From an uncultured Thermoanaerobacterales bacterium (GTDB lineage Bacteria; Bacillota; Clostridia; Christensenellales; UBA1242): a stretch of 9,406 bases of DNA. Shown here piece after piece: positions 1 to 8,134 of this stretch; within the stretch, counting starts at the first letter, position 1; the number at the start of each line of letters is the position of its first letter. Made by a program: the position numbers and the translations under genes. The stretch spans positions 1-9,406 of the forward strand of contig USTP01000034.1 of assembly GCA_900557695.1 (NCBI GenBank). Direction: 5' to 3'. A model generated the notes under the pieces. That model was given only the letters and a program-made list of their open reading frames with translations. It was not told the origin of the DNA and searched no databases.

Positions 1-46
1 TACACGCGTAAGATCGTCGGCAGCGTCAGATGTGTATAAGAGACAG
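1..46 (+). other. Illumina/Nextera i5 sequencing adapter (artefact, not genomic)
   Basis: Seen directly: bases 1-5 (TACAC) match the end of the P5 arm, 6-13 (GCGTAAGA) match the Nextera i5 index commonly labelled S517/N517, 14-27 (TCGTCGGCAGCGTC) match the read-1 primer segment, and 28-46 (AGATGTGTATAAGAGACAG) are the Tn5 mosaic end used in tagmentation. The four parts occur in exactly the library order with no mismatch. This is library sequence left on the contig end, so biological sequence begins at about 47. It should not be read as a transposon in the organism. Confidence 0.98.
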
Positions 47-72
47 ATATTATTTTATATAGGACTAAAACG

Positions 73-1398
73 ATGAAATACTTAATTAAAACCTATGGAT
101 GCCAAATGAATGTTCATGAATCTGAAAAGCTTGCTGGCATCTTAGAGGAAATGGGATATACTTTAGCAGAAAGCCAAAACGAGGCAGACCTTGTTTTGTT
201 CAACACATGCGCAATAAGAGAAAGTGCTGAGCAAAAGATTTTTGCTCATATTGGCGAGCTTAAAAAGCTAAAGAAAGAAAAACCACATATGATTGTTGCT
301 GTTTGTGGTTGCATGTCGCAACAAAATGGCTACCCAGAAACTCTTGTAAAAAAGTTTCCTTTTATTGACATTGTTTTTGGCACCCACAATATTTCCCAGC
401 TTAAAGACTTTATTTTAAAAAGAAAGCAAACCAAGAAAAAGGTTATAGACATACAGGAAACTGAAAATATAGCATATCGTGACAAAATGCCTAAAAAACG
501 AACCAGTGGGGTTAACGCTTGGGTTAACATCATGTACGGCTGTAATAATTTTTGCACCTATTGTATAGTTCCATATGTTAGAGGGAGGGAGATAAGCAGG
601 CCGCTTGAAGATATAGTAAAAGAAGTGGAAGCCCTTTTAAAAGAAGGATACAAGCAAATAACTTTGCTTGGTCAAAATGTAAACTCTTATGGAAATGATA
701 CAGATGATAATAACCAAACTTTTTTAAACCTTTTAAAAGAGCTAGACAAGTTAAACTACAAATTTTGGCTAACCTTTATGACAAGCCATCCTAAAGACAT
801 TTCAAACGAGGTTATAGACTTTATTGCCACTTCTAAACACATTTATCATTACTTGCACTTGCCTGTGCAATCAGGTAGCAATAGAGTTCTTAAACTCATG
901 AATAGAAGCTACACTAGAGAAAAATATCTAGAAAAAATCAACTATGCGAAAGAGAAGATTAAGGATATAGAGTTTTCTTCAGACATAATAGTTGGTTTTC
1001 CAACCGAAACTGAGGAAGATTTTTTGGACACACTTTCTTTGGTTAAAGAAGTAGAGTATGAGCAACTTTTCACATTTATTTACAGTAAACGCAAAGGGAC
1101 AGTTGCTGAAAAGCTTGAGGGGCAGGTAGACCTGTCTATAAAAAAAGAAAGGCTTAAAAGGCTTATCGCTCTTCAAAATGAAATAGGAACTAAAAGGGCA
1201 GAAAGTTATATTGGTAAAACCCTAGAAGTTTTGGTAACAGACAAACACCCTAAGAAAAAAGGCTATTTGCTTGGCAACACTTTTACAAACAAAAACGTGA
1301 ACTTTATTGGGAGCGAGAACCTAATAGGCGAGTTTGTTAAAGTTAAAATCATATCAAGTAAGCTGACCGTTTTAACTGGCACGCTTGTGGAGGAATAG
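73..1398 (+). CDS. miaB: tRNA-2-methylthio-N6-dimethylallyladenosine(37) synthase MiaB
   Basis: A radical-SAM methylthiotransferase that adds the 2-methylthio group to i6A37 in tRNAs, using S-adenosylmethionine and two 4Fe-4S clusters, in the cytoplasm. The N-terminal methylthiotransferase domain (about residues 1-130) carries cluster cysteines C10 (YGCQMN), C46 (FNTCAIR) and C80 (CGCMSQ). The radical-SAM CxxxCxxC motif is C157, C161 and C164, and HLPVQSGSNRVLKLMNR (262-278) is typical of MiaB rather than RimO. A TRAM RNA-binding domain fills about 376-438. At 441 residues it is near family length. The ATG has AGGA at 61-64 with an 8-nt gap. The frame stays open upstream into the adapter, so a longer start cannot be fully excluded, but the N-terminus aligns with the usual family start. 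mutS begins 2 nt after its stop. miaA, the preceding enzyme of the pathway, lies later in the same operon. Confidence 0.96.
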   Translation: MKYLIKTYGCQMNVHESEKLAGILEEMGYTLAESQNEADLVLFNTCAIRESAEQKIFAHIGELKKLKKEKPHMIVAVCGCMSQQNGYPETLVKKFPFIDIVFGTHNISQLKDFILKRKQTKKKVIDIQETENIAYRDKMPKKRTSGVNAWVNIMYGCNNFCTYCIVPYVRGREISRPLEDIVKEVEALLKEGYKQITLLGQNVNSYGNDTDDNNQTFLNLLKELDKLNYKFWLTFMTSHPKDISNEVIDFIATSKHIYHYLHLPVQSGSNRVLKLMNRSYTREKYLEKINYAKEKIKDIEFSSDIIVGFPTETEEDFLDTLSLVKEVEYEQLFTFIYSKRKGTVAEKLEGQVDLSIKKERLKRLIALQNEIGTKRAESYIGKTLEVLVTDKHPKKKGYLLGNTFTNKNVNFIGSENLIGEFVKVKIISSKLTVLTGTLVEE

Positions 1399-1400
1399 AA

Positions 1401-3986
1401 ATGACACCAATGATGAAAAAATATCTAGAAACAAAGGAGCAATATAAAGACGCTGTGCTTTTCTATCGTCTTGGCGATTTTTATGAAATGTTTTATGAAG
1501 ACGCCATTTTATGCTCAAGAGTTCTAGAACTAACCCTAACTGGAAAAGACTGTGGCGAGGAAAAGCGTGCACCCATGTGCGGAATACCATACCACGCAGC
1601 AGACACTTATATTGCAAAACTTATAGATGCTGGCTATAAAGTGGCAATTTGTGAACAATTATCTGAGCCAGAGCCAAACAAGAAAACTCTTGTTGAACGA
1701 GATGTTGTTAGAATAGTAACGCCAGGAACCGCCATCGAAGATGAGGTTCTTTCTGCAGATAAAAACAACTTTCTATGTTCTGTTTTTGTAGAAAAAGACA
1801 ATATTGGAATATGCTGGGCAGACATTTCAACAGGGCTAATGGAAATGTGTGAGTTTAGAGGGCAAGACTCTATTAAGTATCTTGACGACACGCTTTCAAG
1901 AGTGCATCCGTCTGAAATTATATGCAATTCAAATGCTCTGCTAATTGAAAACAGCTTGTCTAGCATTAGGCTATCAAGCATACCTTCCTTTTATAAATAT
2001 AAAGACGAATGTTTCGCTTTGGCAAACAGTGAAAGGCTTTTAAAAGACCAGTTTAATGTTAGAAACTTAGATGTGTTTGACGCAGGCTCAAAAAAATACG
2101 CCATCCGCGCTGGTGGCGGGCTGCTTTCATATTTGCAAGAAACCCAAAAGCGAACAATAACAAATATTAAAAAACTAAATGTTGTTAAAGACGACAGATT
2201 TATTCACATCGACATAAACACTCGCCGTAACCTAGAACTAACGGAAAGTATGAGCTTAAAGAGAAAGAAAGGTTCGCTTCTAGGCTTGCTAGATGTAACC
2301 AGAACTTCTATGGGCGCAAGAAAAATGAGGCTATTTATAGACCAGCCCCTTAGAGATGAAGCAGCTATAAACCAAAGGCTAGATGGGGTTTTAGAATTAA
2401 CAAATAGTCTGATTTTAAGAGATAGTTTAACAGAGATTTTAGACACTGTTTACGATATAGAAAGAAAATGCAGTAAAATTTCTGCAGGAACTATTCAGCC
2501 AAAAGAGTGCTACGACCTTGCTAAAACTCTTCTTAAAATGCCTGAGCTTAAAAAACTTTTAAATGATTGCAAAAGCGAAATACTTATAAACGCAAATGCA
2601 AGAATTAAAGATTTGTCAGATGTTGCATCAATTCTTATAAGTGCTATAAACCCTGATAGTCCTTCAAACCTTAAAGATGGCGGATATATAAACAAAGGCT
2701 TTTCAAGCGAACTAGACCTTGTTAGAAACACTAGCGAATACGGCAAACAGTGGCTTGCAGAGCTAGAACAAAGCGAAAGAGAAAGAACAGGCATTAAAAA
2801 CTTGAAAACTGGATACAACAGAGTTTTTGGTTACTATATTGAAATAACTAACTCATGGCTTGGTCAAGTGCCAGACAACTATATAAGAAAGCAAACAACA
2901 ACCACATGTGAAAGGTTTATAACTCCAGAGCTAAAAGAAATGGAGTATAAGATATTAAACAGCGTTGAAGAATCGCTTAAAATTGAGGCAAAAATTTTCG
3001 ACCAAATTAAAGCAACCCTTTCTACATACATTGAGGATATTCTAGACACTAGTGACTCCATCGCTCTAATAGACTGCTTGCTTAGTTTTGCTAAAATAAG
3101 CCTAAAGTATCACTACACAAAGCCTGTAATAAACAGCAGCATCAACCATATTAAAATTGTTGATGGCCGCCACCCTGTTGTTGAAGCACTTTTAACAAAT
3201 GGCGACTTTGCCCCTAACGACACTCTTTTAGATAATTTAGAAAATCGCACTATGCTTATAACTGGTCCAAACATGGCGGGAAAAAGCACCTATATGAGGC
3301 AAGTTGCAATAATAACGCTTATGGCACACATTGGTTGCTTTGTTCCAGCAAAAGAGGCTGAGATAAGCATTGTAGACAGAATATTTACCCGTGTTGGAGC
3401 GAGTGACGACCTTGCGTTTGGGCAGTCTACCTTCATGGTAGAGATGACAGAGGTTGCAAACATAATCTCAAACGCAACAGATAAAAGTTTAATTATTCTA
3501 GACGAAGTTGGTAGGGGAACTTCTACCTATGATGGGCTTAGCATTGCTTGGGCAATTATGGAATATTTAAGCAAACACATAAAAGCAAAAACTCTTTTTG
3601 CAACCCACTATCATGAGCTTACCGAGCTTGAAGGAAGCATAGAGGGCGTTAAAAATTACAGGGTTATGGTTAAAGAATTTAACGACTCAATAATCTTCTT
3701 GCACAAAATTGCTCGAGGCAGTGCAAACAAGAGTTTTGGTATAGAGGTTGCAAAACTTGCAGGTCTTCCTAGCGAGCTTATTAACCGTGCTAAAGAGATA
3801 CTAAAGGTTCAAGAAGAAGCAAACCATAGTGCAGCCGTTGAAACAGGTAATTTCACTAATATTGACAATTATCATCCAAATGGCATGGAAGTTATAAACA
3901 TTCTTAAAGACATAGATATGGACACAATATCTCCAATAATGGCATTTGGAACTTTGCAAAACCTTGTTGATAAAGTTAAAAAATAA
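1401..3986 (+). CDS. mutS: DNA mismatch repair protein MutS
   Basis: The mismatch-recognition ATPase that starts methyl-independent DNA mismatch repair by binding mispairs and small loops and recruiting MutL. The full family length is present (861 aa). The N-terminal mismatch domain has the Phe-X-Glu motif in GDFYEMF (F27, E29), which stacks on the mispaired base. Connector, lever and clamp domains span roughly residues 125-570. The C-terminal ABC-type ATPase has Walker A GPNMAGKS (622-629), the signature region around 663-682, Walker B LIILDEVGRGTS (D701, E702) and the H-loop histidine in ATHYHE (H736). A helix-turn-helix dimerisation tail ends the protein. The start is supported by GGAGG at 1389-1393, 7 nt before the ATG and inside the end of miaB, which implies translational coupling. 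The linker at about 803-828 lacks an obvious QLSLF-type beta-clamp motif. Confidence 0.98.
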   Translation: MTPMMKKYLETKEQYKDAVLFYRLGDFYEMFYEDAILCSRVLELTLTGKDCGEEKRAPMCGIPYHAADTYIAKLIDAGYKVAICEQLSEPEPNKKTLVERDVVRIVTPGTAIEDEVLSADKNNFLCSVFVEKDNIGICWADISTGLMEMCEFRGQDSIKYLDDTLSRVHPSEIICNSNALLIENSLSSIRLSSIPSFYKYKDECFALANSERLLKDQFNVRNLDVFDAGSKKYAIRAGGGLLSYLQETQKRTITNIKKLNVVKDDRFIHIDINTRRNLELTESMSLKRKKGSLLGLLDVTRTSMGARKMRLFIDQPLRDEAAINQRLDGVLELTNSLILRDSLTEILDTVYDIERKCSKISAGTIQPKECYDLAKTLLKMPELKKLLNDCKSEILINANARIKDLSDVASILISAINPDSPSNLKDGGYINKGFSSELDLVRNTSEYGKQWLAELEQSERERTGIKNLKTGYNRVFGYYIEITNSWLGQVPDNYIRKQTTTTCERFITPELKEMEYKILNSVEESLKIEAKIFDQIKATLSTYIEDILDTSDSIALIDCLLSFAKISLKYHYTKPVINSSINHIKIVDGRHPVVEALLTNGDFAPNDTLLDNLENRTMLITGPNMAGKSTYMRQVAIITLMAHIGCFVPAKEAEISIVDRIFTRVGASDDLAFGQSTFMVEMTEVANIISNATDKSLIILDEVGRGTSTYDGLSIAWAIMEYLSKHIKAKTLFATHYHELTELEGSIEGVKNYRVMVKEFNDSIIFLHKIARGSANKSFGIEVAKLAGLPSELINRAKEILKVQEEANHSAAVETGNFTNIDNYHPNGMEVINILKDIDMDTISPIMAFGTLQNLVDKVKK

Positions 3987-3997
3987 AGGAGCAAAAA

Positions 3998-5950
3998 ATG
4001 GCAAAAATAAATGTTTTAGATAGTTCGGTTTACAACTATATTGCAGCAGGCGAAGTGGTAGAACGCCCAGCTTCTGTTGTAAAAGAACTTGTTGAAAACA
4101 GTATTGACGCAAAGTCTACTATAATTGAGATAGAAATCGAGGGTGGTGGCACCAGCAAAATAAAAGTAACAGACAACGGATCTGGAATTGAAAAAGAATT
4201 TTTAAAAACCGCCTTTTTGCCACACGCAACTAGCAAGATTGAAAAGGTTAGTGACTTAGACAATATCTTAACCCTTGGTTTCAGGGGCGAGGCTCTTGCC
4301 TCTATAGCCGCAGTGGCAAAAGTTACTATGACTAGTAAACCTGAAAGTCAAGACATTGGAAAAACAATATACATAGAGGCAGGTAAAGTTTTAAAAGAGC
4401 AGGAAACGGGGGCAAAAAATGGAACAACAACTATTGTAGAAGACCTTTTTTACTGTGTTCCAGCAAGGCAAAAGTTTTTGAAAAAACCAAAATCTGAAGA
4501 ACAAGAGATAACAAACCTTGTTGCAAGATTTATTTTGTCACACCCTGAAATATCATTTACTTATCGTGCAGATGGCAAAACGGTTTTTGCCTCAACGGGC
4601 ACAACTATTGAAGAGGCAATTTTTAGCGTTTATGGGAAAGAGGCGCTTTCGCAGTCGCTTAAAGTAAAACTTCAAAAAGATAATTTAACAGTTTTTGGTT
4701 ACATTGGTAGACCAAGTTATTCTAAACCAAACAGAACATATCAAACTCTAGTTATAAACGGAAGATATGTTATAAATCAAACTGTTGCAACCGCCGTTAC
4801 AAATGCCTATGGCGAAATGCTTATGAAAAGAAAGTATCCTTTCTATGTGTTGTATTTAACTATGCCATCTGATAGTGTAGATGTTAATGTTCACCCAAAT
4901 AAACTAGATGTTAGGTTTGAAAATTCTGGAAGAATATACTCACTATTTTTTGAAGCGGTTTCAAGATGTTTATTAGACATGGACTATGTTGCCTCGGCAG
5001 AGAACATCATAGAGGAGTCTAGCGTAGATAAAGAGCTTAAAACTAAGCTTGAAAACCTAAAAGACATGGCAGATATTAAAGTGACCAGTGCCGAGCCTAC
5101 TTCTTACAATAAACCAGCACCTAAAATAGACAAGGCTGGCGTAAATCTTAACCCATTTTCTTTCAATTCTTCTAGCTTGAGCAACACCGAAAAAAAAGAA
5201 TACAAAGCAAAAATTGTAGATATGATAACAAATGTAAACTCCTCAGACAATTTAAAAGACGGCTTTGGTCTTGGCTCTAAGCTTTTAGAAAGGCTGTCAA
5301 AAACAGAAGAGGAGAGTAGTTATAATTCATCAGACTACATGGCTGAAAATGCCTCTCAAGAGTCTATGGGGCTAAACCCTAGCATTAAAAAAGTTGGCAA
5401 GGCGTTTAACACTTTTTTAATAATAGAGGTAGACAGCGACCTTTTCTTTATCGACCAACACGCAGCCCACGAACGCTTGCTTTACGAAAGATTTAAGGCG
5501 CAGTATGATGATAAAAATATCGTTGTTCAACCTTTGTTGTTCCCATATGTGTTGTCGCTCAACCCTCTTGAATCTAATATTCTGTTTGAAAATATAGACA
5601 CTATCAGAAGTTTGGGCTTCGATATAGATGAGTTTGGTAGAAACAGCTTTAAGGTAAGTGCGGTTCCAGCAATAGTTAGCGAAATGAACTTCGATTCTTT
5701 CTTTTCTGGCTTTTTGAGCGAATCAAAAAATATTGCTAAAAAGAGTAGCGACCTAATTCGCGATTATTTAATGCAACACTCTTGCAAAAGCGCTATAAAG
5801 GGCGGAAATGACTTAACTGAAAGTGAAATCAATCAGCTATACAAGGAAATGAGCAAGGAAAAAATTGCTCTATTTTGTCCGCATGGCCGCCCTATTGCCA
5901 TTAGAATAAACAAAACAGAAATTGAAAAATGGTTTAAGAGGATAGTTTAG
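3998..5950 (+). CDS. mutL: DNA mismatch repair protein MutL (endonuclease type)
   Basis: The ATP-driven partner of MutS, which nicks the new strand in bacteria lacking MutH. The N-terminal GHKL ATPase shows ELVENSIDA (30-38), DNGSGI (59-64), GFRGEAL (94-100) and NGTTTIVEDLF (141-151). A Ser/Asn/Lys-rich, probably disordered linker covers about 335-460. The C-terminal domain has the metal-binding endonuclease motif DQHAAHERLLYE (486-497), the SCKSAIKGG segment (595-603) and CPHGRP (627-632). These match the zinc/manganese site known from Bacillus MutL. QPLLFP (511-516) sits where Bacillus MutL has its beta-clamp-binding motif. AAGGAG at 3986-3991 overlaps the mutS stop and lies 6 nt before the ATG. 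The TAG stop overlaps the miaA GTG by one base. Length (650 aa) is typical and nothing is broken. Confidence 0.98.
   Translation: MAKINVLDSSVYNYIAAGEVVERPASVVKELVENSIDAKSTIIEIEIEGGGTSKIKVTDNGSGIEKEFLKTAFLPHATSKIEKVSDLDNILTLGFRGEALASIAAVAKVTMTSKPESQDIGKTIYIEAGKVLKEQETGAKNGTTTIVEDLFYCVPARQKFLKKPKSEEQEITNLVARFILSHPEISFTYRADGKTVFASTGTTIEEAIFSVYGKEALSQSLKVKLQKDNLTVFGYIGRPSYSKPNRTYQTLVINGRYVINQTVATAVTNAYGEMLMKRKYPFYVLYLTMPSDSVDVNVHPNKLDVRFENSGRIYSLFFEAVSRCLLDMDYVASAENIIEESSVDKELKTKLENLKDMADIKVTSAEPTSYNKPAPKIDKAGVNLNPFSFNSSSLSNTEKKEYKAKIVDMITNVNSSDNLKDGFGLGSKLLERLSKTEEESSYNSSDYMAENASQESMGLNPSIKKVGKAFNTFLIIEVDSDLFFIDQHAAHERLLYERFKAQYDDKNIVVQPLLFPYVLSLNPLESNILFENIDTIRSLGFDIDEFGRNSFKVSAVPAIVSEMNFDSFFSGFLSESKNIAKKSSDLIRDYLMQHSCKSAIKGGNDLTESEINQLYKEMSKEKIALFCPHGRPIAIRINKTEIEKWFKRIV
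5937..5942 (+). promoter_or_regulatory. Ribosome binding site fixing the GTG start of miaA
   Basis: AGAGGA lies inside the last codons of mutL, 7 nt before the GTG at 5950. The next in-frame ATG is at residue 56, downstream of the P-loop, so this site and the GTG must be the real start. The arrangement (TAGTG, one shared base) suggests that ribosomes finishing mutL reinitiate on miaA. Confidence 0.8.
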
Positions 5951-6864
5951 TGGAAAAGCCTAAGATTGTTGTTATAGTTGGCCCAACAGCTGTTGGTAAA
6001 ACGGCACTTTCTATAAAAATAGCAAAAGCATTCAATGGCGAGATTATTAGTGCAGACAGCGTGCAGGTTTATAAAGGGCTTGATATAGGCTCGGCAAAGG
6101 TAACAAGTGAGGAAATGCAAGGCATCCGCCACCACCTAATAGATATTTTAGAGCCTAATGAAGAGTATAATGTTTCTTATTTTGTTGACGAGGCAAAAAA
6201 ATCTATTTTAGATATAATAAGTAGAAACAAATTGCCAATTATTGTTGGTGGAACGGGGCTATATGTGTCTAGTCTGCTCTACGATATTGGAGCGCAGTGT
6301 GGGAAAGATGAAGCGTATAGGGCATCTCTTGAAGAGATAGCTAAAAAAGAGGGCACTGCAAAGCTCCATAAAATGCTAGAGGAAGTAGATAGTGAAAGTG
6401 CTTTTCTTATCCACCCAAACCACAAGTCGAGAATAATAAGAGCTTTAGAAATTTATCATGTTTCAGGAAAGAAAAAGAGCGAAATAAAAAACTCAAGTGA
6501 AAGTAATTATAATTACTTCTTAATAGGTTTAACTTGCGATAGAGATGCCCTATACGAAAGAATAAATCTACGAGTTGATAAAATGATTGAAAACGGGCTA
6601 ATAGATGAAGTGAGAAAGCTTATGGAGCGGGGCATCAATTTAAATAATCAAGCTTTCAAGGCTATCGGATACAAAGAAACTTACGCTTTTTTAACTAATC
6701 AATTAAGCGAAACTGAATATAAAGAAAAACTAAAACAAAACTCACGAAACTATGCTAAAAGGCAACTAACATGGTTTAAAAAAATGCCAAATATAAAATG
6801 GTATAACTATAATGACACAAATTTAATTATAAAAGATGTTGGAGAATTTATAGATGGAAAATGA
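5950..6864 (+). CDS. miaA: tRNA dimethylallyltransferase MiaA
   Basis: Transfers the dimethylallyl group from dimethylallyl diphosphate to N6 of adenosine 37 in tRNAs reading UNN codons, making i6A37, the substrate of MiaB. The P-loop GPTAVGKT (11-18) lies at the N-terminus, followed by the family segment ISADSVQVYKGLDIGSAK (33-50) with catalytic-site D36 and S37, then RHHLID (60-65), GGTGLY (100-105), FKAIGYKE (236-243) and KRQLTWFKK (270-278), which are conserved in tRNA-binding and core regions. The 304-aa length is normal. Translation starts at GTG. The gene shares one base with mutL and 11 bases with the next gene, so it is embedded in the operon. Unlike many relatives, no hfq follows it. 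Confidence 0.97.
   Translation: MEKPKIVVIVGPTAVGKTALSIKIAKAFNGEIISADSVQVYKGLDIGSAKVTSEEMQGIRHHLIDILEPNEEYNVSYFVDEAKKSILDIISRNKLPIIVGGTGLYVSSLLYDIGAQCGKDEAYRASLEEIAKKEGTAKLHKMLEEVDSESAFLIHPNHKSRIIRALEIYHVSGKKKSEIKNSSESNYNYFLIGLTCDRDALYERINLRVDKMIENGLIDEVRKLMERGINLNNQAFKAIGYKETYAFLTNQLSETEYKEKLKQNSRNYAKRQLTWFKKMPNIKWYNYNDTNLIIKDVGEFIDGK
6841..6844 (+). promoter_or_regulatory. Ribosome binding site for the PLP-protein gene
   Basis: GGAG, within TTGGAGAA near the 3' end of miaA, is 9 nt before the ATG at 6854. It supports a start inside miaA and an 11-nt gene overlap, because the ATG at 6861 is out of frame with the PLP protein. Confidence 0.65.
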
Positions 6865-8095
6865 AGAGGCAATATCGCTTGTTAACATTTGCGAAAAAGC
6901 TTTAAAAAGTCAGTTTGAAAAAATAGATAGCGTTGCATTAACAAACACTAAAAAGGTTTTAGACGCCTTTAAAAAAGCAAATGTAACTCTATCAAACATG
7001 GCATGTTCTAGTGGCTACGGATATGAAGACACCGCAAAGCCAAAGCTATGCTCGCTTTATAAAGAAATTTTTAAAAGTGAAGACGCCATTGTTTGCCCGC
7101 AAATAACCTGCGGAACCCACGCATTAACCCTTCCTTTATTTGGAATATTAAGACCAGGCGATACCATGCTTTCAATAACTGGCAAGCCCTACGACACTAT
7201 GGACGATATAATAAACGGCGTGGAAAATAAAGACATAGGCTCGCTTAAAGACTTTAATATTAGCTACTCTTTTATAGAGATGAAAGGCGATAAGATAGAT
7301 GTGGCAAAATGCCTAAAAACTATAGAAAAATTAAAACCAAAACTTATTTATATTCAACGCTCTCGTGGCTACTCTACGCGCGAAGCACTATCTGTTTACT
7401 ATATTAAAGATGTTATTAAGAAGATAAGAGAAATAGATAATAAAACTGTAATAATGGTAGACAATTGCTATGGCGAATTCACAGAAGATATAGAACCAAT
7501 CGAGGCAGGGGCAGATATTTGCGCTGGATCACTAATGAAAAATGCAGGTGGGGGAATTGCCCCAACTGGTGGATATATTGTTGGCAGGAAAGACCTTGTA
7601 GAGCTATCTAGCGGCAGGCTAACTTCTCCAACCCTTGGTATAGAGGTTGGCTCATATAACGCTAGCTATTATCCATTTTTTGAAGGAATTTTTGTTGCTC
7701 CTCATGTGGTTGCCTGCGCTTTAAAGGGCAACATCTTGCTTGGCAAGGTTTTATCAAAACTTGGAATAAATAGCATCCCTAAAGTGGGTTTCATACCTCA
7801 CGATACTGTGCGTTCTATAATGTTTAACGATAAAGATAAACTTATCAGTTTTTGCCAGCTTGTTCAAAGCCTTTCACCAATAGATTCAAATGTAACGCCA
7901 ATACCATGGCTTATGCCTGGCTATAAAGACGAGGTTATTATGGCGGCGGGAACATTCATTCAGGGGTCTACCATGGAGCTTAGCTGTGATGGGCCAATTC
8001 GCCCTCCATATATTTGCTATATTCAGGGCGGGTTAACCTATGAACATGTTAAAATACTTGCAATAGAAACTGCAAAATTGCTTTCAAATAGTTAA
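6854..8095 (+). CDS. PLP-dependent 'methionine gamma-lyase / aluminium resistance' family protein (YnbB-like)
   Basis: A fold-type I PLP enzyme of the family annotated as aluminium resistance protein or methionine gamma-lyase-like (Pfam PF06838, Bacillus YnbB). Seen in the sequence: ITCGTHAL (84-91), where the cofactor phosphate probably binds; MVDNCYGEF (201-209), with D203 likely pairing with the pyridine nitrogen; and GSLMKNAGGGIAPTGGY (225-241), with K229 the probable Schiff-base lysine. IRPPY (382-386), just before the C-terminal segment, also fits the family as I remember it. Length (413 aa) fits the family, and there is no signal peptide or membrane segment, so it should be cytosolic. 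It overlaps miaA by 11 nt and is the last gene of the operon, with a terminator 9 nt after the stop. Its homologue follows miaA-hfq in many Firmicutes. The true substrate is not established, and both names are weakly supported, so family membership is firm but function is not. Confidence 0.9.
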   Translation: MENEEAISLVNICEKALKSQFEKIDSVALTNTKKVLDAFKKANVTLSNMACSSGYGYEDTAKPKLCSLYKEIFKSEDAIVCPQITCGTHALTLPLFGILRPGDTMLSITGKPYDTMDDIINGVENKDIGSLKDFNISYSFIEMKGDKIDVAKCLKTIEKLKPKLIYIQRSRGYSTREALSVYYIKDVIKKIREIDNKTVIMVDNCYGEFTEDIEPIEAGADICAGSLMKNAGGGIAPTGGYIVGRKDLVELSSGRLTSPTLGIEVGSYNASYYPFFEGIFVAPHVVACALKGNILLGKVLSKLGINSIPKVGFIPHDTVRSIMFNDKDKLISFCQLVQSLSPIDSNVTPIPWLMPGYKDEVIMAAGTFIQGSTMELSCDGPIRPPYICYIQGGLTYEHVKILAIETAKLLSNS

Positions 8096-8104
8096 AAAAG
8101 CAAC

Positions 8105-8132
8105 AAAAAAACACCATCTAGGGTGTTTTTTT
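8105..8132. terminator. Bidirectional Rho-independent terminator
   Basis: The inverted repeat AAAAAAACACC (8105-8115) and GGTGTTTTTTT (8122-8132) encloses a 6-nt loop. The A-run on one side and T-run on the other give a U-tract in either direction. It lies 9 nt after the stop of the forward operon and 2 nt after the stop of the convergent acyltransferase gene, so it should end both transcripts and separate the two units. Confidence 0.92.
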
Positions 8133-8134
8133 AT

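Noticed and set aside
28..46. Tn5/IS50-like mosaic end suggesting a transposon at the left edge
   Set aside because: It is preceded exactly by the read-1 primer segment, an index and the P5 tail, so it is a library adapter and not a mobile element.
37..72. Possible longer N-terminus of MiaB
   Set aside because: The frame is open back to an in-frame TAA at 37-39, but that part is adapter. The genomic part has no upstream ATG in frame, and the ATG at 73 has a ribosome binding site and the usual family N-terminus.
73..1398. RimO or MtaB-type methylthiotransferase instead of MiaB
   Set aside because: YGCQMN at the N-terminus, the HLPVQSGS...LMNR segment and the operon with miaA all favour MiaB.
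1634..1981. 115-codon minus-strand frame inside mutS
   Set aside because: It lies wholly within the conserved mutS coding sequence, with low-complexity Ser/Leu-rich composition typical of antisense translation.
3801..4112. 103-codon reading frame on the minus strand across the mutS-mutL junction
   Set aside because: It is antisense to two well-supported genes, shows no recognisable domain, and covers the mutL start. It is a shadow frame.
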